From Thioclava nitratireducens (GTDB lineage: Bacteria > Pseudomonadota > Alphaproteobacteria > Rhodobacterales > Rhodobacteraceae): a stretch of DNA of 64,000 bases. Position numbers and translations under genes: made by a program. Location of the stretch: positions 1,586,501 through 1,650,500 of the forward strand of contig NZ_CP019437.1 of assembly GCF_001940525.2 (NCBI RefSeq), read 5' to 3'. This document shows positions 27,132 through 35,450 of the stretch, piece after piece. Each line of letters opens with the position of its first letter. Position 1 is the stretch's first letter. Under the pieces are notes generated by a model. It was not told where the DNA came from and did no database searches. It saw nothing but the letters and a program-made list of their open reading frames with translations.

Positions 27132-27632
27132 TTACGCGCCACGCGCCGCCGGGGGTGTGGGCGTCTCGTTGGTCCCGTTCTCGCAGGGCGGCACCTCCAG
27201 CGTGCTGCGATCCAGCATGCTCAGCCAGACTTTCGCCCGTGGCGCCAGCGCCATGCCGACCCCCATGGCGATCAGGAACAGCCAGCCTTCCCAGCCATTG
27301 AAGGAGAGCGAGCCCATCGCGGGGCCGGGGCACAGCCCGGCAAGGCCCCAACCCGCGCCGAACAGGAGCGATCCGAGCACGAGGTTGCGGTCCACCAGCC
27401 GCGGGAACGGCCCCGGCATCGGCGAGCCCAGCATCGAGGTTTCGCGCCGCTTCGCGAAGATCCAGACGAAGGCCATCACGCTCACCGCGCCGCCCATCAC
27501 GAAGGCCAGCGTCGGGTCCCAGTCGCCGAACACGTCGAGCCAGCCCTGCACCTTTTTCGTGTCGACCATGCCCGCCACGAGGAGGCCCGCGCCGAACAGC
27601 CCGCCCGACAGGAACGCGAAGACGTTGCGCAT
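27132..27632 (-). CDS. YeeE/YedE half-transporter (DUF6691 type)
   Basis: 166-residue membrane protein with four hydrophobic helices and the family motifs FGAGLLVAGMVD near the N-terminus and FGAGWGLAGLCPGPA around 97-111, which contains the conserved cysteine of YeeE/YedE sulfur-compound transporters. A polar 25-residue tail follows. The partner half at 27632 overlaps its start (TGATG). Such two-gene forms correspond to one full-length TsuA-like protein. The likely cargo is thiosulfate or another reduced sulfur compound. Confidence 0.88.
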   Translation of the reverse strand: MRNVFAFLSGGLFGAGLLVAGMVDTKKVQGWLDVFGDWDPTLAFVMGGAVSVMAFVWIFAKRRETSMLGSPMPGPFPRLVDRNLVLGSLLFGAGWGLAGLCPGPAMGSLSFNGWEGWLFLIAMGVGMALAPRAKVWLSMLDRSTLEVPPCENGTNETPTPPAARGA

Positions 27633-28057
27633 CAGATCACTCCCAGAAAATGCCGGAAGATCACGAGGACCAGCGCGCCTCCCAGCAGGTAGAAGGCGGT
27701 GGCGACGATGCCGCGCAGCGAAAATCGCGAGATCCCGCAGACGCCGTGGCCCGAGGTGCAGCCGTTCGCGATCCGCGTGCCAAGACCCACCATCAGGCCC
27801 GCCGCGACGATGACCCAGACCGATGTCGTCATATGGGTGTCGACCGTCTTGTAGAGCGGCACGAGCAGCGGCGGCACCGCGATCAGCCCGCCGAGGAAGG
27901 CCACGCGTTCAGACACGGTTTCGCGGCCCGACCCATCGACGAGCCCGCCGACGATGCCGCTCGCGCCCATGATCCGGCCGTTGACCAGCAGAAACAGGCC
28001 GGCGCCGGCGCCGATCATCAGGCCCCCGACGAGGCCCCAAATCCAATCTTGATGCAT
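27632..28057 (-). CDS. YeeE/YedE half-transporter, N-terminal partner
   Basis: 141 residues from the ATG at 28057 (GGGAGAGCTC upstream). Motifs [31 protein letters not shown] near the start (given here in part) and [17 protein letters not shown] near 100-117, the cysteine-containing pore motif of the family. First gene of the pair, immediately upstream of the DUF6691 half. Divergent from the DksA-like gene across about 200 bases that include an FnrL-like box nearer the latter. Confidence 0.88.
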   Translation of the reverse strand: MHQDWIWGLVGGLMIGAGAGLFLLVNGRIMGASGIVGGLVDGSGRETVSERVAFLGGLIAVPPLLVPLYKTVDTHMTTSVWVIVAAGLMVGLGTRIANGCTSGHGVCGISRFSLRGIVATAFYLLGGALVLVIFRHFLGVI

Positions 28058-28189
28058 GAGCTCTCCCCGTGCTCCATTTCGGATCGAACGGGCTCTCCGT
28101 CCGGAACCCGTCACGGTCCGGATGCTAGCCCTCGCGCCTGCGAGGGCGCAAGCACGTTGATATCTGCATATGTGCGTGAATGCGACCGG

Positions 28190-28203
28190 TTGATTTGCGT
28201 CAA
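28190..28203 (+). promoter_or_regulatory. FnrL-type box upstream of the DksA-like gene
   Basis: TTGATTTGCGTCAA is TTGAT-N4-GTCAA, matching the Rhodobacter FnrL form of the FNR site. The centre is 60 bases before the DksA-like start codon; activation at -41.5 would place the transcript start near 28238, leaving a short leader that holds the AAGGAGG ribosome site. Confidence 0.75.
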
Positions 28204-28255
28204 AGCGAAGGAACGCTTGCCCGATTAGCTGGTTGTATCGATCAAGGAGGACAGG

Positions 28256-28594
28256 ATGAAGTCAACTGAAACGCGCAAGAACGAACTCGAAGCCCGGCGG
28301 GCCCAACTCTCGGAGCGGATGGCACAGGTCGAATCCGAACTTGAGGGGCACGAGGAAAAGGATTGGGACGACGCCGCGATCGAGCATGAGAGCGACGAGG
28401 TTCTCGAAGACCTCGGCCAGTCGGCGCAGTCCGAGATGCGCGCGATCGATGCGGCCTTGGCCCGGATCGAAGCGGGCGAATACGGCTATTGCGTCACCTG
28501 CGGCGAGCGTATCGACGAAGCGCGGCTCGATCTGCTGCCTGCGACGCCGTTCTGCCGCGAGCACGCGCCGGGCGCAAAGGCGCCCCGCCAGTAA
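28256..28594 (+). CDS. TraR/DksA family zinc-finger protein
   Basis: 112 residues: an N-terminal alpha-helical hairpin rich in Glu/Arg (1-70; acidic tip EKDWDDAAIEHESDE near 34-48), then a C-terminal zinc finger with C79-C82 (YCVTCGERI) and C100 plus H103 (PFCREHA) instead of the usual fourth cysteine. DksA-like proteins enter the RNA polymerase secondary channel with ppGpp. The short length and CxxH ligand set indicate a side branch of DksA rather than DksA itself. Perfect AAGGAGG ribosome site and FnrL-like box upstream suggest strong, oxygen-responsive expression. Confidence 0.9.
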   Translation: MKSTETRKNELEARRAQLSERMAQVESELEGHEEKDWDDAAIEHESDEVLEDLGQSAQSEMRAIDAALARIEAGEYGYCVTCGERIDEARLDLLPATPFCREHAPGAKAPRQ

Positions 28595-28615
28595 CGTGAA
28601 GCGCATTCTTTGGAC

Positions 28616-28645
28616 GGTGCAGGAGGAGCTCGATGCCCCTGCACC
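28616..28645. repeat. Inverted repeat after the DksA-like gene
   Basis: GGTGCAGG and CCTGCACC, a perfect 8-bp inverted repeat with a 14-base spacer, 21 bases after the stop. There is no T-run, so it is not a standard intrinsic terminator; it may protect the transcript end or be part of the next promoter region. Confidence 0.4.
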
Positions 28646-28749
28646 TCCCCTGTGGGAATGCGCGTTTTCCCTTTTGTTTTGAACCTGCTTCGCTTTAAAC
28701 TTCGCGCGGCGGCGCATCGCACGGGATGTCCCGTCACAAGTGGGGGACG

Positions 28750-30747
28750 ATGGCGAAACGGGTTAAATTCCGTACACAGGACGGGCTGGCTTGGCTGACG
28801 CTTGCAGCGCTTGACGATCAGGGCGCGCGGGCGGGTATCACCGCCGAGATGCGCCAGGCGATCGGCGGTGTGCTGGACCGGGTCGCGGGCGACAGCAGCC
28901 TTCGCGGTCTGGTTTTGCAGGGTGGGGCGTCGGGCTGGCCCTGTGCGCCCGATCCGCTGGAGGATTTCGACGAAATCTCGCCGCGCGCCGGGAAGGGCGA
29001 CGCGGTGCCGAGCCTGTCGGAGCTGTGCCGTCGGCTCGGAGCGCTCGACCTGCCTGTGCTGGCGCGGCTCTCCGGCCGGATCGCGGGCGGTGCGATGGCG
29101 CTGGCGCAGGCCGCCGATCTGCGCATCGCCGATCCCGATACCTGTTTCGCGGCACCGGAATTCGCGCTTGGCGGCTTCGTCGGCGCGGGCGGTCTCGTGC
29201 GGCTTGCGCGGCGGATCGGTGGCGCGCGAGCGCTCGCGCTCGTGGCTGCCGGAGAAGAGGTAGAGGCTGAGCCCGCCCGGGCGCAGGGCCAATGCGACCT
29301 CGTGCTGGGCGCGACCGATCGCAGCCAGATCGCCGCCGCGCTCGATATGCTCATCGCCGAGGGCGTGCCGCGCACCGATACCGCGCTGGACGATCCCGCA
29401 GCCTATCTCAACGATCTCGCGCCGCTGCGTGCGCAGCTGGGGAAGGGGCCGCTCGCGCCAGTGGGTGCGCGGCTTTTCGAGGTGGTCGAGGGGGCGCTTT
29501 TGCTGCCGCTCGACGAGGCGCTCGATGTCGAGGCGGTGGCGTTGCAGGATTTGCTCGACGCGCCGCTGTCACGAGCCTTGCGTCACGCCGCCCGGGTCAC
29601 GCGCCGCGCCGCTCATCTGCCCGGGGAAGGGCATCCCACCGCACCGCCGCCGTTGCGGATCGGTCTGTGGGATCAGCCCGCCGGGATGGCGGGGGGCTTG
29701 CTCGCCGCCGGGCACGAGGTGGTGTTCGGGGCAACCGATCCCGCCGCGATCGAGACCGCCTTCGCCGATATCGCGCGCAAGCAGGAAATCGCGGTGCAGA
29801 GCGGCAGCTTGTCGCCCGATATCCGCGAGGCCGATTGGGCGCGGCTTGGCGCGGCGATGACCCGCGAGGGACTATCTGGGTCGGATGCGATTATCGCGAC
29901 GGGGACGGGGGCTTTCCCGGCCGCGCCGCTCAGCGCGCGCAATGCCGAGGACCTGCCCGAAGGCGCGGAGGAATTCGGGCTGCGCAGCACCGGCGATCTG
30001 TGCGAAATCGTGCCGCCCGACGGCGCGCTGCCTGCCGATCTCTACGCGATGGCAGGGTTGATGCGGCAGGGCGGGATGCAGGTTCTGCGCGGCGGTCCAG
30101 GCATAGGCGGCATCGCCGATCATCTGCGCCTGGCCTATATCGCTGCGGCAGAGCGGGCGGTGCTCGCAGGGGCTTCGGTCGCGCAGGTCGATGCCGCGAT
30201 CCGCGAGGCAGGCGGCGCGCGTCCGCCGCTTGAACTGACCGATCGGCTGGGCATCGACGCCGTGCTAGAGGATTTCGCGCGGCTCCACCGTCCATTCGGT
30301 CCGCTGTTGAGTTTGCTCGCGCTCGATGCCGCGGCGAAAGGCGCGGGGCAAAAGGGCTTCTACGATTGGAGCGAGGACTCGCCACGCCCGGTGCCCGATC
30401 AGGCAGAGGCGCTGGCAGCGTTGCGCGACGAGGCGGGGATCGTGCCGCGTCGCCTGTCGAATGCGCGCATCCGCGCCCGGATACTGGCCGAGCTTGCCAA
30501 TTGCGGCGCGGAGCTGTTGCAGCACGCGCAGGCGCATCGGGCCGGCGATATCGACGTCGCGGCGCGCCACGTGCTGGGCTTTGCGCCACAGATGGGCGGG
30601 GTGATGTTCGCCGCCGACCGCGCCGGGCTTCTCGCCACGCGCAAGCTGCTGCGCGAACTCGTCGAAGAGGGCGCCCCCGAGCCGGTCACGCTGTGGGATG
30701 TGTTGATCCGTAACGGGAAGTGCTTCGCCGATCTCGACGACGCTTGA
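28750..30747 (+). CDS. FadJ/FadB-like fusion with degenerate active sites
   Basis: 665 residues from the ATG at 28750 (GGGGAC upstream). Residues 10-185 are a crotonase fold with the PEFALGGFVGAGGLVRLARRIGG block, so the catalytic glutamate equivalent survives, but the oxyanion segment reads GGASGWPCAPD, unlike the usual GxxFSAGAD. Residues 310-650 follow the 3-hydroxyacyl-CoA dehydrogenase layout, yet the NAD loop is GLWDQPAGMAG, not GxGxMG, and the Ser-Thr-rich catalytic strand is replaced by IIATGTGAFPAAPLS. The frame is clean with normal codon use, so it is maintained. It may be a non-catalytic partner or have a new activity; beta-oxidation is not assured. Confidence 0.75.
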   Translation: MAKRVKFRTQDGLAWLTLAALDDQGARAGITAEMRQAIGGVLDRVAGDSSLRGLVLQGGASGWPCAPDPLEDFDEISPRAGKGDAVPSLSELCRRLGALDLPVLARLSGRIAGGAMALAQAADLRIADPDTCFAAPEFALGGFVGAGGLVRLARRIGGARALALVAAGEEVEAEPARAQGQCDLVLGATDRSQIAAALDMLIAEGVPRTDTALDDPAAYLNDLAPLRAQLGKGPLAPVGARLFEVVEGALLLPLDEALDVEAVALQDLLDAPLSRALRHAARVTRRAAHLPGEGHPTAPPPLRIGLWDQPAGMAGGLLAAGHEVVFGATDPAAIETAFADIARKQEIAVQSGSLSPDIREADWARLGAAMTREGLSGSDAIIATGTGAFPAAPLSARNAEDLPEGAEEFGLRSTGDLCEIVPPDGALPADLYAMAGLMRQGGMQVLRGGPGIGGIADHLRLAYIAAAERAVLAGASVAQVDAAIREAGGARPPLELTDRLGIDAVLEDFARLHRPFGPLLSLLALDAAAKGAGQKGFYDWSEDSPRPVPDQAEALAALRDEAGIVPRRLSNARIRARILAELANCGAELLQHAQAHRAGDIDVAARHVLGFAPQMGGVMFAADRAGLLATRKLLRELVEEGAPEPVTLWDVLIRNGKCFADLDDA

Positions 30748-30774
30748 GGCGAGGCGCCCGTCGGACGGGGCGCC

Positions 30775-30990
30775 TCAGCCGAGGAAGATGCCTAGCACCA
30801 CCATCATCAGCCCGATCACCGACACGAACAGCGCGCCCATATTGATCGCAATGATCTTTTGCAGCCGTGCGCGCAGTTCCTCGTCGGGCAGGCCCGCGCG
30901 TTTGGCGCTCGCCACTTTGACGATGCAATAGAGGATGCCGAACAGCCCGATCACCGAGACGACGGCCCCTGCCCAGATCAGATTTTCCAT
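30775..30990 (-). CDS. Two-helix small membrane protein, 71 residues
   Basis: Helix 1 at about 4-26 (LIWAGAVVSVIGLFGILYCIV), a basic/acidic cytoplasmic loop (AKRAGLPDEELRARLQK) and helix 2 at 46-70 (IAINMGALFVSVIGLMMVV). ATG at 30990 on the minus strand. It converges with the FadJ-like gene; a hairpin GAGGCGCCC / GGGCGCCTC at 30751-30776 lies between them and reaches into its stop codon. Of a kind common in Rhodobacteraceae with no assigned function. Confidence 0.7.
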   Translation of the reverse strand: MENLIWAGAVVSVIGLFGILYCIVKVASAKRAGLPDEELRARLQKIIAINMGALFVSVIGLMMVVLGIFLG

Positions 30991-31194
30991 TGCGGCCTCC
31001 GAAAGTTGCGCGCGCCTGCCTAGCCCGTCGCGGGGGGTATGGCAAGAAAAACGCGGGCGCCTGTGTGATCGCGGGAAATCGCACAGGAAAAATCGGCTTG
31101 CGGAACCCGCCGATCCGCGCGCGCCGCCTCTTGATGCGCGCAGACGCTCGGGCTAGTCAGAGCGCCGACCCCCGATCGCAAGCAGGAGAGGCCC

Positions 31195-31446
31195 ATGCCC
31201 AACGATGCCGCCTACAATGTCGCCGCCGACGAACTGCGCCAGTTCATCGAACAGTTCGAGAGCCTCGAAGCCGAGAAGAAAGACATCGCCGAGCAGCAGA
31301 AGGACATCATGTCCGAGGCCAAGGCCCGCGGCTACGACACCAAGGTGCTGAAGAAGATCGTCGCCCTGCGCAAACGCGACAAGGACGACGTGGCCGAGGA
31401 AGAAGCGATTCTCGACCTCTACAAATCCGCGCTGGGGATGGGCTGA
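31195..31446 (+). CDS. gapR: GapR nucleoid-associated protein (DUF2312)
   Basis: 83 residues, all alpha-helical: [24 protein letters not shown], then the conserved block [22 protein letters not shown] and [12 protein letters not shown], diagnostic of DUF2312. In Caulobacter, GapR binds overtwisted AT-rich DNA ahead of replication and transcription forks and aids topoisomerases. Ribosome site AGCAGGAGAG upstream. Single-gene unit. Confidence 0.95.
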   Translation: MPNDAAYNVAADELRQFIEQFESLEAEKKDIAEQQKDIMSEAKARGYDTKVLKKIVALRKRDKDDVAEEEAILDLYKSALGMG

Positions 31447-31492
31447 GCGCCGCCGCGCGCCGGGCGATGGTCCGGCGCGACCCGCCCTGTGC

Positions 31493-32368
31493 TCAGGGCG
31501 CGATGAATTCCACACCGGGCATCCGCGCGATCGCGGCGACGTCGGCGTCGTATTGCGCGGTGATTTCCTCGACCAGTTCATCGGTCCAGCCCGGCAGCGG
31601 CGCCTCGATCTCGAGCGCTTCGGGCTTGGCGTATTTGTCGAGAAACGCCGCCACGATCTTGCGCCGATGCAGCACCGATTTCGGCGGGTTCGCGTCGAAA
31701 TAGCTCCGCAGCCGTTCGATCCCCTCTTCGGGCATGATCTGGCGCAGGACCATCATGTCGCCCTTGAGCGCCTGGTCCTCCGGCAGCCCGCCGACAGAGC
31801 GCAGCACCTCGGGCCAGATCAGCGGCAGGTCCTCGTTGCACCAGATCACGAAGCGCCGGCCGCCCGCGGCCTCCACCATCTGTCGGATGAGCGGCTCCCA
31901 GCGCAGCTCGCGCGGGTCGTGGCCTTCCATGATCTGCTCGTAGTTGCGCTTGGGTAGCCGCGCGACCAGTTGCGGGATCAGGCTCGCGGGGTTGATCAGC
32001 GCGAGGTGGAACTCGGTCTCCGCGTCGGGAAACAAGTTCGCCAGCGGCGCGAGCTTGCTCGGCGCCATCGCGTAGAACCCGCGCTTGGTGATCACCCGCT
32101 CGGGGATGCAGAGGAAGAATGCGTGGCTGAACACCAGCCGGTCGAGGACCGGCGCGTCGGTGCTCGCTTCGATGATCGCGTCCTGCACTTCCTGCGGGGC
32201 CGGTCCGCCTTTCAAAGAGACCAGCGCATCGCGCAGAACCATTCGGTAGCTGCGGGGCGCGGGCACGGCGATGCGATGAGATTCGAGAAGCCGATCATTG
32301 CTCGAAAGCGCGCCAACGATACGATCTTCATCGGTCGAATGCGCTCCGAGATGGAAAACGACTTTCAT
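31493..32368 (-). CDS. Sulfotransferase-like protein with an altered P-loop
   Basis: 291 residues. The N-terminus VVFHLGAHSTDEDRIV resembles the 5'-PAPS phosphate loop of sulfotransferase-fold proteins (hiGaHKTGTT), but the lysine and following threonines are missing. The rest has scattered family features (RGFYAMAPSKLAPLANLFPDAETEFHLALINP; WPEVLRSVGGL). A fold relationship is plausible, while PAPS-dependent activity is doubtful. It converges with gapR and diverges from the permease gene at 32505. The family seems typical of Rhodobacteraceae, with unknown role. Confidence 0.55.
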   Translation of the reverse strand: MKVVFHLGAHSTDEDRIVGALSSNDRLLESHRIAVPAPRSYRMVLRDALVSLKGGPAPQEVQDAIIEASTDAPVLDRLVFSHAFFLCIPERVITKRGFYAMAPSKLAPLANLFPDAETEFHLALINPASLIPQLVARLPKRNYEQIMEGHDPRELRWEPLIRQMVEAAGGRRFVIWCNEDLPLIWPEVLRSVGGLPEDQALKGDMMVLRQIMPEEGIERLRSYFDANPPKSVLHRRKIVAAFLDKYAKPEALEIEAPLPGWTDELVEEITAQYDADVAAIARMPGVEFIAP

Positions 32369-32504
32369 TCTGCGCGCCTCAATATCGTCTGCCGGGTCAA
32401 GCCCTTATTGTTGGCGCTCACTCTAGCCGCTCCGTTCTGGACAGGCAAACCCGTTTCGGGGTAGGAGGTCGGGACAATTCCGACAAAACTGATCGGGAAA
32501 GCCC

Positions 32505-34208
32505 GTGCCAAAATCCGCCCCATCCCTCCCGGCCCGCCCCATCTCTGCATCGCGCGGGCGCTTGCGTCCGGCTGGTGGGCTGTGGTCGCTCGGGGCCGTA
32601 GTGATTGCTGTGCTGGTGCTTGCGCCGATCCTGGCCGTTGGATGGATGGCGCTCGATCCGCGCGACAATATCTGGCCGCATCTGATCGCGACCGTGCTGC
32701 CGCGCTACCTGATCAACACGGCAGTGCTGACGGGCGGCGTGGGGCTTCTGGCATCCGCCATCGGGGCGGGGGCCGCGTGGCTCGTGGTGATGTATCGCTT
32801 CCCGGGGCATCGCATTCTACAATGGTTGCTCCTGCTGCCGCTCGCGATCCCGGCCTATGTCGGAGCCTACGCCCTCACCGATTTCCTCGACTATTCCGGC
32901 CCGATGCAAACCGCCATGCGCGGCGCTTTCGGCTGGGCCTCGGCGCGCGATTACTGGTTTCCCGAAATCCGCTCGCGCGAGGCGGCGGTCGTCGTGCTGT
33001 CTGCCGCGCTGTATCCCTATATCTATTTGATCACCCGTGCGGCCCTGCGCGAGCAATCCGGCGCCAGCTACGAGGTCGCCCGCGCGCTCGGCACCGGGCC
33101 GTGGGCGCTGGTCTGGCGCGTAGGCCTGCCGCTCGCCCGTCCAGCCATCGCCGCAGGGGCCGCGATCGCCATGATGGAGACGGTGGCGGATTTCGGCGTC
33201 GTGGATCATTTCGGCGTGCAGACCCTGACCACGGGCATCTTCTCGACATGGCTTTCGGGCGGCAATGCAGGCGGGGCGGCGCAGCTCGCGCTGGTGATCC
33301 TCGGGATCGTGCTCGCGCTCCTTATGGTCGAGAAACTCTCGCGCCGTCGTGTCCAGTATTACCAAAGCGCGCGTCAGGCCCGTCCGGTTCAGGCGCAGCG
33401 CCTGAAGGGTGCGGCTGGCTGGGTGGCGACGCTAGCCTGCGTGCTCCCGGTGGCTTTGGGCTTCGTGCTGCCGGTCGCAGTGATGGGCGGACATGCGCTC
33501 GCCAATCCCGAGGCGTGGTTCGGCCGGGGGCTCGGGCTCGCGCTATGGCACACGATCCTGACCGGGGGCGCGGCCGCTGCGATCACTGTGACGCTCGCGC
33601 TGTTCATGGTCTATGGGGTGCGCCTCTCGGGGCAGCGCCTGCCGCGTGCCGTGCTGCCGCTGACGACACTCGGCTATGCCGCGCCGGGGGCTGTGCTGGC
33701 GGTCGGCATCCTGATCCCGCTCGCCGGTCTCGATCATGCGCTGGCCGACACCGTACTGGCGCTGACCGGCTATGATCCGGGCTTGCTGCTGACGGGCTCG
33801 GCCTTCGCGATCATCCTCGCCTATGTCGTGCGATTCTTCGCCATCGCCCAAGGCGCGAGCGACGCCGCCTTCGGGCGCGTGCCGCCCTCGTTGCCGATGG
33901 CCGCGCGGTCTCTGGGGCGCACGCCAGGGGGCGTTCTGCGTAGCCTCTACCTGCCCCTGATGCGCGGGTCGGTCGGCTCGGCGCTGCTTCTGGTCTTCGT
34001 GGATTGCGTGAAGGAGCTGCCCGCGACGCTGCTGCTGCGCCCGTTCAATTTCGAGACGCTGGCCACGCGCACGCAGGAAAAGGCGAGCCTCGAGAATCTG
34101 GGCGATGCCTCCCCCGCCGCGCTTCTGGTCTGCGCGGTGGGCCTTGTCGCCGTCGCGATTCTCGCCCGCGCGGATGCGGCGCGCGCAGATCTTGCGCGTT
34201 CCCGCTGA
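32505..34208 (+). CDS. Iron(III)-type ABC transporter permease (FbpB/SfuB-like)
   Basis: 567 residues made of two fused permease halves (each about six helices), as in FbpB/SfuB. The two coupling-loop motifs are visible near 185-215 (REQSGASYEVARALGTGP) and 450-480 (GRVPPSLPMAARSLGRTPGG). GTG start at 32505, weak ribosome site. Neither a binding protein nor an ATPase is adjacent, so it must work with components encoded elsewhere. A tRNA-Thr and an exbB-exbD-exbD-tonB operon follow directly, which fits a metal-uptake neighbourhood. Thiamine or other ABC permeases of the same fused type are alternatives. Confidence 0.85.
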   Translation: MPKSAPSLPARPISASRGRLRPAGGLWSLGAVVIAVLVLAPILAVGWMALDPRDNIWPHLIATVLPRYLINTAVLTGGVGLLASAIGAGAAWLVVMYRFPGHRILQWLLLLPLAIPAYVGAYALTDFLDYSGPMQTAMRGAFGWASARDYWFPEIRSREAAVVVLSAALYPYIYLITRAALREQSGASYEVARALGTGPWALVWRVGLPLARPAIAAGAAIAMMETVADFGVVDHFGVQTLTTGIFSTWLSGGNAGGAAQLALVILGIVLALLMVEKLSRRRVQYYQSARQARPVQAQRLKGAAGWVATLACVLPVALGFVLPVAVMGGHALANPEAWFGRGLGLALWHTILTGGAAAAITVTLALFMVYGVRLSGQRLPRAVLPLTTLGYAAPGAVLAVGILIPLAGLDHALADTVLALTGYDPGLLLTGSAFAIILAYVVRFFAIAQGASDAAFGRVPPSLPMAARSLGRTPGGVLRSLYLPLMRGSVGSALLLVFVDCVKELPATLLLRPFNFETLATRTQEKASLENLGDASPAALLVCAVGLVAVAILARADAARADLARSR

Positions 34209-34216
34209 GCGGCGTC

Positions 34217-34245
34217 TTGCACGAATTTCTCAGCCGCGCTATTGC
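34217..34245 (+). promoter_or_regulatory. Probable sigma-70 promoter of tRNA-Thr
   Basis: TTGCAC at 34217-34222, a 17-base spacer and TATTGC at 34240-34245 place transcription start near 34252, about 5 bases before the tRNA. It begins 9 bases after the permease stop. Confidence 0.5.
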
Positions 34246-34256
34246 GGGCCGGTCAC

Positions 34257-34332
34257 GCCGGCGTAGCTCAGTTGGTAGAGCGTCTGATTTGTAATCAGGG
34301 GGTCGGGGGTTCGAGTCCCTCCGCCGGCACCA
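34257..34332 (+). tRNA. tRNA-Thr (anticodon TGT)
   Basis: Cloverleaf with acceptor GCCGGCG / CGCCGGC, D arm GCTC...GAGC, anticodon stem TCTGA / TCAGG with loop TTTGTAA (anticodon TGT at 34290-34292), variable loop and T arm GGGGG-TTCGAGT-CCCTC. Discriminator A and an encoded CCA complete it. TGT reads ACA (and other ACN by wobble). Confidence 0.97.
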
Positions 34333-34368
34333 CCTCACCGCGCCCGCGGGCGCGAATTGGAGGGCGCG

Positions 34369-35058
34369 ATGGACGGCACCGCTCAGATTTCCGGAAGGCT
34401 TCCGGGGCGCATGTTCGATGCGCTCGTGCTGGGAGGTCCGGCGATGTGGGCGATTGCGGCTCTGTCCGTGATCTCGCTCGCGGTGATTATCTGGAAAATC
34501 TGGGATTTGCTGGCCGCGGGTGCGTGGTCGGGCGGGGCGCATAGCCAGGCGGCGATCGCGGCCTGGGCGGCAGGCGATCCCGACGGGGCCCAGGCGGCTG
34601 TGGCCGGACGGCGATCGTTGCGCGCGCAGCTGGTCCGAGCGGCGATGGCGAGCCTGCGCGATCCGCAGCTCGATCGGGCCGGGGCCGAGGCCGAGACGGG
34701 CCGCGTCGCGCGCGATCTGCTGGCACGGGCGCGCTCGGGGCTTCGGGCACTGGAACTGGCCGTGGTGATCGGCCCGCTTCTGGGGCTTCTGGGCACGGTC
34801 GCGGGCATGATCGCGGCTTTCCGCGCGCTGCAGGAGGCGGGGGTCCAGGCCGATCCGGCGACGCTGGCGGGGGGCATCTGGGAGGCGCTTCTGACGACGG
34901 CGGCGGGCATGGCTGTGGCGATCCCGGCGCAGATCGCTCTGTCGGGCTTCGACGCCGTGGTGGACCGCCTGCGCCACGACATGGAGGACGCCGCGACCCG
35001 CATTTTCGCCCGCGCGCCCGCCACGCTCTCCGAGCGGCCACGCGCCGCCGCCGAGTGA
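34369..35058 (+). CDS. exbB: ExbB/TolQ/MotA family proton channel
   Basis: 229 residues with three helices: about 27-47 (AMWAIAALSVISLAVIIWKI), 135-155 (ALELAVVIGPLLGLLGTVAGMI) and 175-196 (LLTTAAGMAVAIPAQIAL), and the conserved TVAGMIAAF and AAGMAVAIPA motifs of ExbB. Uses the proton gradient with ExbD to energise TonB. Start ATG 34369, with GGAGGG 5 bases upstream. First gene of exbB-exbD-exbD-tonB, whose junctions all overlap. Confidence 0.93.
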   Translation: MDGTAQISGRLPGRMFDALVLGGPAMWAIAALSVISLAVIIWKIWDLLAAGAWSGGAHSQAAIAAWAAGDPDGAQAAVAGRRSLRAQLVRAAMASLRDPQLDRAGAEAETGRVARDLLARARSGLRALELAVVIGPLLGLLGTVAGMIAAFRALQEAGVQADPATLAGGIWEALLTTAAGMAVAIPAQIALSGFDAVVDRLRHDMEDAATRIFARAPATLSERPRAAAE

Positions 35059-35066
35059 GGCGCGCG

Positions 35067-35450
35067 ATGTTCGCTTTCGGTCAGCCGCGCCCGCGCCGTC
35101 GCCCGGCCCTGACGCCGATGATCGACGTGGTCTTTCTGCTTCTGGTGTTCTTCATGCTCGCCTCGCGTTTCGGGGTGGAGCGCACATTGGACCTGACCTT
35201 GGGCGGCGGAACGGCGGGCGCTGAGTGGTCCGGGCCCCCGCGCCTGGTGGATGTGGGCGAAGGCGGCACGGTCAGTCTGAACGGGCAGAGGGTCGCGCTC
35301 TCCGATCTGGCAGGCGCGCTGCAGCCGCTGATGGATCAGCCCTCCGATCCGGTCGTGCTGCGTCCGAAAGAAGGCGATCTGAGCGCGCTGACGCAGGTGA
35401 TCGAGGCGTTGCGCGGCGCGGGGCTCGGCAATCTGGTGCTGGTGCCATGA
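35067..35450 (+). CDS. exbD: ExbD/TolR family protein, first copy
   Basis: 127 residues: single N-terminal helix at about 18-38 with the proton-path aspartate in TPMIDVVFLLLVFFMLAS, followed by a periplasmic domain ending DPVVLRPKEGDLSALTQVIEALRGAGL. ATG 35067 has TGAGG upstream; the GTG at 35055 overlapping the exbB stop is an alternative start. It forms the channel with ExbB. Confidence 0.92.
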   Translation: MFAFGQPRPRRRPALTPMIDVVFLLLVFFMLASRFGVERTLDLTLGGGTAGAEWSGPPRLVDVGEGGTVSLNGQRVALSDLAGALQPLMDQPSDPVVLRPKEGDLSALTQVIEALRGAGLGNLVLVP

